Assembly (NCBI GenBank): GCA_009176605.1
Contig: SEYY01003223.1
Location: 1 to 42,500, forward strand
Direction: 5' to 3'
Source: Armadillidium nasatum
Taxonomy: Eukaryota > Arthropoda > Malacostraca > Isopoda > Armadillidiidae
DNA: 42,500 bases
The position numbers and the translations under genes were made by a program. Of the stretch, positions 28,815-42,500 are shown one piece after another. The notes beneath the pieces are model-generated. The model was given only the letters and a program-made list of their open reading frames with translations, was not told where the DNA came from and ran no database searches. Position 1 is the stretch's first letter; each line of letters starts with the position of its first letter.

Positions 28815-30068
28815 GTTGCTATGTTGGTTTTTTTTCCCTTCTGAAAAAATACCTTTTTTAAAATCTCGAGTTTATTACATTACTTCTTCTATCACTTAAG
28901 TCTCCATAAATATATCTATTAATTTTTGAACTTACTTTTTTTTCCCCCCCCAACTTCTACCACATGTAATTTAAGTAAAAATAGGGTACTAAACAATTGC
29001 TGTATGTAATACCTAACCACAGTCGTCAGCTCACAAAGCCAAGCATGTAATTTTTAATTTTTATTTTATGATACAACCACTGTTCAAAACAAGGTCCCCC
29101 GTTCCCTATTGAAATACAAAAAACTATAATTAAATTAAATTATTTGTTTAGTGCGACCTTTCGGCATATAAAGGTTTCCCATCCCTGGTCTTGCATAACT
29201 ATTAAAGTGTTTGAGTTATTATGTTTTTACTTTTGTAAGCAAAATGTTTGCCACCAAATATTATTTAATCTCAAATTCCTAATTCAAAACAGTAGTCTGA
29301 GAATTTCAAATTGCTGCTGATAATCACACAAAATCCTTTCCTATGTCAAGAGTCTTAAAAAAAATTTCATGATTTCTTGTTTGTCATAATTAAAATCCTT
29401 ATTTGAGGTTCCTTACATACACTTATTGTTATTGAATTTGTTTGCTACTTATAAACCCAACGGAGAAATTTATAAGTCAGACTAACCTTTATTAAAACCC
29501 TAAAAATTCCTAATGGAAACGGAGTTAACCAATTTAATATCATCAGAGCATATAGAAACTTTATTTTTTATTTCCTCATCCAAATCATAAAGTACTTATA
29601 TATTTGGTTCTGTGCTCAGTACAGAACCTTTTATCAGCTCCCATTCATAATGATTTATGACTAATAGGTAGTACACATTGGCTTCTGTTACCCAGTCAAC
29701 TTTTTATCCAGTTGGAAACCATTCTAATAGAATATTCTGATAATTTGTGTATAGACCTAGTGTTCTAGCCACAGGTGGGTATAGTTTGAATTTGAATTGG
29801 GTGGACTTACTTTGCTAGAAGAGAGTTAAGAATGTGATTTTTATATTCAAATGTTAGCTATGTTCTTAGAATGTGTTTGTTTTACTGTTATAATAATGTA
29901 ATAATACATTTGGCTATAAATTGTAATTAAGAAAATTTTACAAAATACAGTGTTTTGTGTCCATTTTTTGAGTTCCAACCTCGTTTGTATATTTGCATAC
30001 TGAAAAAAAAAAAAAAAAACCTCCAACATTAAGTGACTTAAAACTCCTTAACCCTGATATATATATAT

Positions 30069-30166
<98 letters not shown>

Positions 30167-32027
30167 GGTACTACATCAAAAACCAGCGAAGTGTCATTGT
30201 TTTATTACATGGCTCTTAATGAGGAAGATCAGAATGGAAATTTGAAGCTGCTACAAGGAACTGGCCAAAGTATCGATGGTTTGGAAGGATATTCAGAAGC
30301 ACTCGGGGATTTTAGATTGCGTTTTATAAAACATTCAGGTAAAGTTATTCGGAGGAGTTTCTTGAATACAAAACACTCTGGATTTGAACAACTGAAAGAG
30401 TCGGTTCTTAAAGGTTTGAGATTGTTTCAAGATGAAGGCAAGCAAGAAAAGTTTATTGGTTTAGCTGGAGACTTGTTTGAACGTGATGATTATGTTCGAA
30501 ACCCAAATTTAATTGTGTTTCAAATAATTGAGGTAGATGTTGTTTTCGAATCCTCGAGCTCCGTATCTAGGAACTTGATCTTTGTCTGGCGAAGTTCTCA
30601 CGAAGGAAATAGATCAGTTGTCAAAAGTGTTTGATGAAAAATTTGAAAGTAAATTTGGTTTGCGTGCTAAAGGTTTTGGAGAAAAGGAAATAGAGTTTGC
30701 AAAGGCTGCTATGAGCAATATGGTTGGAGGAATTGGCTATTTTTATGGATCTTCAAAAGTTCAGGGGGAAAATAATAATGAACCAGTTCCATACTGGAAA
30801 GCTCCTCTGTATACAGCTGTTCCGTCGCGAAGTTTCTTCCCTAGAGGGTTTTTATGGGACGAAGGTTTTCATAATTTGCTCATTTCTAAGTGGGACAGAG
30901 AAATATCTATGGATATTCTCGGTCACTGGTTTGACCTCATGAATTGGGATGGTTGGATTCCGCGGGAACAGATCCTGGGAGCAGAAGCTCGTGCTAGAGT
31001 ACCCGATGAATTTGTGGTGCAGCATCAGAAAGCGGCAAACCCTCCAACATTGATGTTAACTTTACATTCAATGGTTAATAATTTTGATGGTTCACTCACT
31101 GATCATGATTATGATTATCTTAATCGCTTGTGGCCAAGATTAAGAGCCTGGTACCAGTGGTTTAATTCTACTCAAGTAGGTGAACTACCTGGAACCTATA
31201 GATGGAGAGGTCGTAATCCAAAATCCCAAAAGGAACTGAACCCAAAAACATTAACTTCCGGACTGGATGATTATCCAAGAGCTTCTCATCCAACAAATGA
31301 TGAAAGACATCTCGATCTTCGGTGTTGGATGACTTTGGCTGCTAATTTAATTGCAAATTTTGCAAAACTCATAGATAAAGATCCAATAAAATATGAAAAT
31401 TCGTACAAGTATCTTTCAGATAACAACATGTTGGATGCACTTCATTGGTCATATTCATCAAATGGTTACATGGATTATGGGTTACATACCGACGAAGTTG
31501 TTCTTAAGAGGATAAATCCAAAGGCTGATAAAGTACGGGTGGTGAACAGAGATCCAAATTTAAGATTTGTGGACAGTTTTGGCTACGTTAGTTTCTTTCC
31601 CCTTTTCTTGCAAATAATTGATCCTTATTCTGTAAAACTTCGGAAGGTTTTAGAAGATTTACGACGACCCGATTTACTATGGACACCGTACGGACTCCGA
31701 TCTCTTGCCAAAAATTCTCCTTTCTACAACAAATGGAACACGGAGCACGATCCACCATACTGGAGAGGTGCTATATGGATTAATATTAATTATTTGGCAA
31801 TTCGATCGCTAAAATATTATAGCGAAGTTGATGGCCCAAATCGTGAATACGCAGGTGAAATTTATAGGGACTTAAGAAAGAATGTAATAGACAACATAAT
31901 GAAGCAGTATAACACAACAGGGTATTTATGGGAACATTATAATGACAAAACGGGTAAAGGAGAAGGTTGTCGGCCCTTTAATGGGTGGAGTGCTTTGGTT
32001 GTATTAATAATGGGTGAATCTTATTAA
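19823..32027 (+). CDS. MOGS: Mannosyl-oligosaccharide glucosidase (ER glucosidase I, GH63), 4 exons
   Basis: Glucosidase I removes the terminal alpha-1,2-glucose from Glc3Man9GlcNAc2 on new glycoproteins in the ER lumen, the first trimming step of N-glycosylation. Exons are 19823-20029, 20794-20951, 28411-28589 and 30167-32027. The product is about 800 residues, the family's usual size. It has a basic cytosolic N-terminus, one membrane anchor (about residues 35-58, type II), then the GH63 N-terminal and (alpha/alpha)6 catalytic domains. Signature blocks are [51 protein letters not shown] and EHDPPYWRG. Splice phases fit (0, 2, 1). Three defects break the frame: a TAA in exon 2, one extra base at the exon 4 start, and one extra base near 30581. 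A LINE lies in intron 2. Confidence 0.92.
20150..20285 (+). mobile_element. tRNA-derived SINE in MOGS intron 1
   Basis: B box GGTTCGATGCC (20194-20204) preceded by a weakened A box near 20160. The body AAGTTTATTTCCTCAAATAG and CATGAACTTTTAT aligns with the element at 34801-34945. Confidence 0.55.
20726..20780. repeat. (ATT)n microsatellite at MOGS exon 2 acceptor
   Basis: About 18 ATT units ending 13 bases before the exon. Confidence 0.95.
20794..20951 (+). CDS. MOGS: MOGS exon 2: start of lumenal domain, with in-frame TAA
   Basis: Acceptor TTTCTATAG follows an (ATT)n tract. It encodes [19 protein letters not shown] and TGLMWF, the conserved GH63 N-terminal blocks. A TAA at 20929-20931 interrupts the frame. 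The remaining seven codons and the phase-2 donor (TTTTAG|GTGAAG) join correctly to exon 3, restoring the conserved Arg-His-Trp. The stop is therefore a point difference or base error, not the gene end. Confidence 0.8.
21857..22735 (+). pseudogene. Endonuclease (EEP) domain of the intronic LINE
   Basis: An apurinic-type endonuclease that nicks target DNA for LINE integration. The ORF starts [13 protein letters not shown] at 21857. The fold begins [15 protein letters not shown] (about 22021), followed by FLTETQ (near 22113, catalytic Glu). After a frame change near 22207 come [13 protein letters not shown] (about 22420-22460), [10 protein letters not shown] and [11 protein letters not shown] (about 22640-22675, the SDH catalytic block). 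The catalytic Glu, Asp, Asn and His are all present. A frame break at about 22735 separates it from the RT part. Confidence 0.8.
22754..25096 (+). pseudogene. Reverse transcriptase and C-terminal region of the intronic LINE
   Basis: Linker, RT and C-terminal domain, spread over four frames. Key blocks are [20 protein letters not shown] (about 23515-23575), SDRQYGFRK (about 23617), [17 protein letters not shown] (23725-23775, first catalytic Asp), [20 protein letters not shown] (about 23895-23955) and [11 protein letters not shown] (about 23986-24018, catalytic Asp pair). The thumb-like part with [16 protein letters not shown] follows. The YGxPQGS-type motif has Arg instead of Pro (VRQGS). The 272-bp duplication begins at 24274. 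The end (24830-25096) reads through [16 protein letters not shown] to the terminal TAA. Confidence 0.8.
24274..24816 (+). repeat. 272-bp tandem duplication inside the LINE RT region
   Basis: Unit 1 (24274-24545) and unit 2 (24546-24816) both start GATCTTTCTTGGAAAGATCA and end CCCGTCGAAATGT. Differences are few (TAG/TTG at 24373, one G lost in unit 2, a few substitutions). Confidence 0.9.
25191..28360. other. Intronic sequence without a gene
   Basis: AT-rich with poly-A/poly-T runs (25225-25245, 25752-25777). No exon-like frame or element end was recognised. Confidence 0.5.
28361..28403. repeat. (ATT)n microsatellite at MOGS exon 3 acceptor
   Basis: About 14 ATT units, followed by GTTGTAG and the exon. 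Confidence 0.95.
28411..28589 (+). CDS. MOGS: MOGS exon 3
   Basis: Acceptor ATTGTTGTAG, donor CCCAAG|GTATTA. It encodes [18 protein letters not shown] and [14 protein letters not shown], conserved GH63 N-domain blocks (RHxCEQGD and KRP..GGDW in the family). It enters in phase 2 and leaves in phase 1. The family Cys after HW/HT is Tyr here. Confidence 0.9.
28590..30166 (+). other. MOGS intron 3
   Basis: Contains (ATT)n tracts at about 28686-28733 and 28765-28814, then AT-rich sequence without features, and a (TA)n tract (30058-30163) that ends three bases before the acceptor AG. Confidence 0.85.
30058..30163. repeat. (TA)n microsatellite at MOGS exon 4 acceptor
   Basis: TA tract with two interruptions, running directly into TATAG|GG. 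Confidence 0.95.
30167..32027 (+). CDS. MOGS: MOGS exon 4: rest of N-domain and entire catalytic domain
   Basis: The exon begins GGTACTACATC. With one G fewer, it would continue exon 3 in frame (Gln-Gly-Thr-Thr-Ser). The first frame runs to about 30580 ([23 protein letters not shown]). A net +1 base near 30581 moves into the second frame ([13 protein letters not shown] onward), which is open to the TAA at 32025-32027. Catalytic-domain blocks are [18 protein letters not shown] (about 30825-30880), GREQILG-like [14 protein letters not shown] (30963-31005), [11 protein letters not shown] (about 31261-31293, presumed general-acid Asp), ERHLDLRCW (31303-31329, substrate-binding signature) and [12 protein letters not shown] (about 31743-31780, presumed base Glu). 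It ends [14 protein letters not shown]. Confidence 0.9.
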
Positions 32028-32182
32028 GTAGAGAGAGAGATTGTTATTTATTGTTGCTTAATATTTGTTCTAGTTTTAATTTATTGGTACTTTTTATACT
32101 TTGATAAATATTTTTTTATGGTAGTTTGTTTGACTATAAAGAAATGGATGTTATGATAGAAATGTGTTTGTTTGTGTGTGAG

Positions 32183-32188
32183 AATAAA
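32183..32188 (+). promoter_or_regulatory. MOGS polyadenylation signal
   Basis: AATAAA 156 bp after the stop codon, followed by TTTTTATTTGTTTGAAGTG (T/GT-rich). A plausible 3' end processing site. Confidence 0.6.
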
Positions 32189-32843
32189 TTTTTATTTGTT
32201 TGAAGTGTTTATTTGACGTTAATGCTTCAAATTGACTGAAAGTTTCTTGAAAAGACATAGGTAAAACTTCCTAACTAATAACGAATTGATGGGCATTATT
32301 CAAACTTTTAGATTTTCCCTAATTATATGGAAAAATATAACCGTTTAAAGCGTAGTTGTGAGACTGGATAGAAGATTACCCGAATTGGATCAGGTTTGGA
32401 TTTCTTGTTCCAATTATTAAAAATCGTCCACTTCCGATTCGAACTACTTATGAAGTTGCAATTTTCAAATTTGAATCTAATTTCATTTATATTTCCGAAA
32501 AAGTATTCGAACCACAATCCAGATTCCAAAGGGATAATACGAAAAATACTAAATATAGTTTATTCTGGTTCTATCCCATACCACTTAACATATTTTTCAG
32601 TTCATTTTTTTTTTATCATTTAAAAAGTTTTAAATTCCCATATAGACTGAACTTAAAAGGATGTGCAAATGTATTGCAGTTATTTCAGTTATTTAAAATC
32701 TTTACCCGTGGTCAAGGACACTCTGGCGATTATTCAGTTAACATCTAAGTAAAGTGGTTTGTAAGTGTTCAAATAATGTACATTTGATGAACATCAGTCG
32801 ATCTCTTAAGTATTATAGTTTATATGATTGTTCAAAAATTGTT

Positions 32844-32960
32844 TATCTGAAGGAATCCATCAATTAATCTCTAGGAAAAAATTATATCTGAAGGATTCAT
32901 CAATTAATCTCTAGGGAAAAACTATATCTGGAGGATTCATCAATTAATCTCTAGGTAAAA
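32844..32960 (+). repeat. 41-bp minisatellite, 3 copies
   Basis: Units start TATCTGAAGGATTCATCAAT at 32844, 32885 and 32925 and continue TAATCTCTAGG. Confidence 0.85.
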
Positions 32961-33332
32961 TGGTTTTTAAATGTTCGAAAATTACAACTAATTAACCCGT
33001 TAATTAACCTCGAGGTATTAATGTGTTCCTTAAATATCACCTAAATAAAGTACATCAATTTAAGTCCAGTAATTTTCTTTTTTTTTTTTTATGTTAAAAA
33101 ATTGTACATTTGATGAATATATTCCTTGTTTATTCCTTGCAAATGTCTTTGTCTAGTATGACATTAACGTCAAAATTTCCATCAATTGTTCATGCACTTT
33201 ATATTTTTTTTGTCTTTGCTGCCAGATTGCCTTTAATAAACTACTTGTAATATATTAGCAAATGTTATTCAGGATCTATCAATCAGTCGAATGTTTTACT
33301 GCTTTTATATTTTCTCAAATCTTGTAGCTTGT

Positions 33333-33384
<52 letters not shown>

Positions 33385-33561
33385 CCATTCAAAATTAAAG
33401 ATGACAGATTGTTGTATTCGAATTAACATTCCATTGTTATTTCATTTTGTGTTATAAAGAAAAAAAAAAACCTAATTTAATATTGGCATTATTCTTCTTA
33501 AATAACAAATGTCTTAATTTTTAGGAATGGCATAAAACAAATTTTTTTTTTTTAAATATGA

Positions 33562-33599
<38 letters not shown>

Positions 33600-33604
33600 T
33601 TTTA

Positions 33605-33621
33605 TTTTTTATAATTTATTA

Positions 33622-33666
<45 letters not shown>

Positions 33667-33688
33667 TATTATTCTTATTATTATTATA

Positions 33689-33720
<32 letters not shown>
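33605..33720. repeat. (ATT)n cluster
   Basis: ATT units with a few interruptions, preceded by a 31-base T run. Confidence 0.9.
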
Positions 33721-33922
33721 AATTTCTTCATGGAAATAGATTGACAACCTGAGTATTTAGAGCTTAAAATTAATTGTCCAACCCAAGATCTTATTAACTC
33801 TACCACCATCTCATCCTTTCACAATTTTAGTTTTAACCAAGGTGGTGAAGGTTGAGTAAGAATTAACACCGAAACATTCGTACAAGTTACAACAAGTTTA
33901 ATGTTGGAGCAAAATAATCTTG

Positions 33923-34076
<154 letters not shown>

Positions 34077-34800
34077 GTATAAAATCCAATGCCCCATCAT
34101 GTATCTCATATATGGACTATAACTTTTTATCTAGTAATATAAAACTGGCTAAACATTTGACTTTCATTTTTTTAAACATAAAATTAATCTGCTTAGCAAC
34201 AGACTAAAAAATACATTACGACAAAGTAATATATTGAATTCTTACTCAAGAAAGGGTAAGTGTGAGATTTCTTTGAAAAAAAAAAAAAAAATTCCCAAGT
34301 CACATTCCATTTTGAGCCCGAAATAATGCAAAGCCCAAACTCAAAATTAGTTCACTCAAACATACCCTTGGGTGAGGATGAACACCCTGTACAAACGAAG
34401 ATCTCAGCACGATCATGTTACTAAGTACTACTACTACTAATAAAAAGTGTTCGACAGTGGTAAATCAAAACAAGAAGTATTGAAATATAATTCAAGTCTG
34501 AAAATCATATTGGTAAGGAAAGATGATCTAAATTTTATCTCTTGGACGTTTAGATTAAAAAAAAAAAAAAAAGGTAACACATTAGTTTAGTCTCTCTTCC
34601 GTTATAACTACTTTTTAACTTATTTTTATATTTTTAAAAGTTCAGTTTGACTAGTTTGGATTATCTTACATTTTACAGTGTCATACGATGTACGATACCC
34701 CGAGTTCTGTTGCGTAGTAGATCTTACTCCTAACCAACAGTAATGACGATATTCACTTTAATAGTTGCCTCTTAGATTGATTGATTTTATAGAGATATGC

Positions 34801-34945
34801 CGTGTAGCGTGGCACAACGGTATTGATTGACTCACGTGATTGAGGGGACTAGTTCGATCCTAGGTAAAAAAAAAAAAATCGCCTTGAAAAGTTCCTCTCT
34901 TCGAATAAGGCAATGTTCGTAACGTAAACTTTTAACAATAAAAAA
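34801..34945 (+). mobile_element. tRNA-derived SINE
   Basis: A box TGGCACAACGG (34810-34820) and B box AGTTCGATCCT (34851-34861) fit RNA polymerase III promoter consensus at tRNA-like spacing. The body AAGTTCCTCTCTTCGAATAA and GTAAACTTTTAAC is related to the body at 20225-20285, so both are one family. Confidence 0.65.
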
Positions 34946-35089
34946 AGTACTATTAAAACAAATGATTAAATTCTAATATTAAAAAATGATTAAATTCCAA
35001 CATCTTAGTAACAAAATGTATCACATTTTGGTGTAACAAATTTTGTACCAAAATTACTAATGTTTCCTATTTACTTTTGCAATTATGTT

Positions 35090-35310
35090 ACCCCATAAAT
35101 AAGAGAGGCTTTATTTCTAGCAACCTTTAGTTACCCGTTTATTTCTAGAACCCTAAATTATGTTACCTATTTATTTTTCATTTCTAGCAACCTTTTGTTA
35201 CCCAACTTTACTCTATTTCTAGCAACTCTTATTAACCCAAGTTTACTTTGAAATTTCTATCAATCTTTTAATTACCCAAATTTACTTCTTATTTCTAGCA
35301 ACTCTTTTTA
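35090..35310 (+). repeat. Degenerate minisatellite
   Basis: Repeats of TATTTCTAGCAACCTTT followed by GTTACCCAATTTA, about 5 imperfect copies of 35-60 bp. Confidence 0.65.
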
Positions 35311-35694
35311 TCGTCTTTTAGATACTTTCGAGTTGTAGATCATAAAGTCTCCTCACATTCTCGAGTATTAAAGATAACAAATTCTTTTTCCCATGTTGTG
35401 ATACACAAAAAAACTTTTGGTTACAAATAAAAAAAATACCATTAATAAAATACATGATAAAACATAAATACGAACTTAATGGTAAGAAAATTTAAAAGTA
35501 ACATTTTCAATATATGTTGTCATGGGCATAATGTCAAAAAATATGGGAAGGTGAGCGGAAAAGGAGGATAGGGTTTCTAAAAATTTACATTAAAATGGGT
35601 TGAGGTGAGGCTTGTATAAAGCGTGTTACACCTTATGGTATTAAGAGGAGAGTGGATTCCGACCTTCCAACCCCCCTCACCCTACGCCCACCTA

Positions 35695-35700
35695 TTTAAT
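35695..35700 (-). promoter_or_regulatory. Candidate MIPEP polyadenylation signal
   Basis: ATTAAA on the - strand about 40 bases after the MIPEP stop, followed by G/T-rich sequence (GGTGGGCGTAGGGTGAGG). Confidence 0.35.
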
Positions 35701-35736
35701 TAATTATCCAAAACTCGAACTAAGCCCAACCTTTCT

Positions 35737-41791
<6,055 letters not shown>

Positions 41792-41792
41792 C

Positions 41793-42500
<708 letters not shown>

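Noticed and set aside
32323..32623. Opposing frames of 68 and 75 codons after MOGS
   Set aside because: They have no start context, domain or splice support; the sequence looks like ordinary AT-rich intergenic DNA.
34801..34868. Functional tRNA gene
   Set aside because: There is no closed acceptor stem, and it is followed by an A run and a SINE-like body shared with 20225-20285.

Overview
This is eukaryotic, AT-rich and extremely microsatellite-rich DNA, almost certainly from an arthropod. The evidence is spliced host genes with GT/AG introns, Jockey-like LINEs, Ty3-type LTR remnants, tRNA-derived SINE relics, and long (TA)n and (ATT)n tracts. The intronic LINE resembles elements I associate with decapod crustaceans, but that is from memory; crustacean versus insect cannot be settled from this window.

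Layout. Positions 1-1906 hold the 3' part of a degenerate Jockey-like LINE. Positions 2061-3803 hold a non-coding repeat with GC-rich CCGG-type ends, set between (TA)n tracts. Positions 3999-7091 and 7094-10307 hold two head-to-tail copies of a DNA-transposon-like element. Each copy has inverted arms of about 0.85 kb around a broken gene with RNase-H/DDE-like motifs and a Trp-rich C-terminal domain. The second copy is cut by an LTR retrotransposon (10308 to at least 13613). That element keeps an integrase and, at the env position, a third reading frame with SGNH/GDSL-hydrolase motifs. Positions 13614-19800 are a repeat graveyard: minisatellites, a second LTR-element relic with primer binding site and gag start, and a 320-bp palindrome.

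Host genes. MOGS (ER glucosidase I, GH63) lies on the + strand at 19823-32027 in four exons, with a second LINE inside intron 2. It converges on MIPEP (mitochondrial intermediate peptidase, M3 family), which lies on the - strand at 35737-41791. Nine MIPEP exons are visible and its 5' part lies beyond the window. The two genes are functionally unrelated: one trims N-glycans in the ER, the other processes imported mitochondrial proteins. Both keep family motifs and splice sites, yet both carry small frame breaks (one stop and two net +1 shifts in MOGS; about -1, +5 and +1 in MIPEP). Consensus errors in the assembly are a likelier cause than two independent pseudogenes.

Most notable observations: (1) an SGNH-hydrolase-like ORF in an LTR retrotransposon; (2) a paired long-inverted-arm transposon with an uncharacterised transposase-like protein; (3) half of the 12 visible 3' splice sites sit directly behind AT-only microsatellites.
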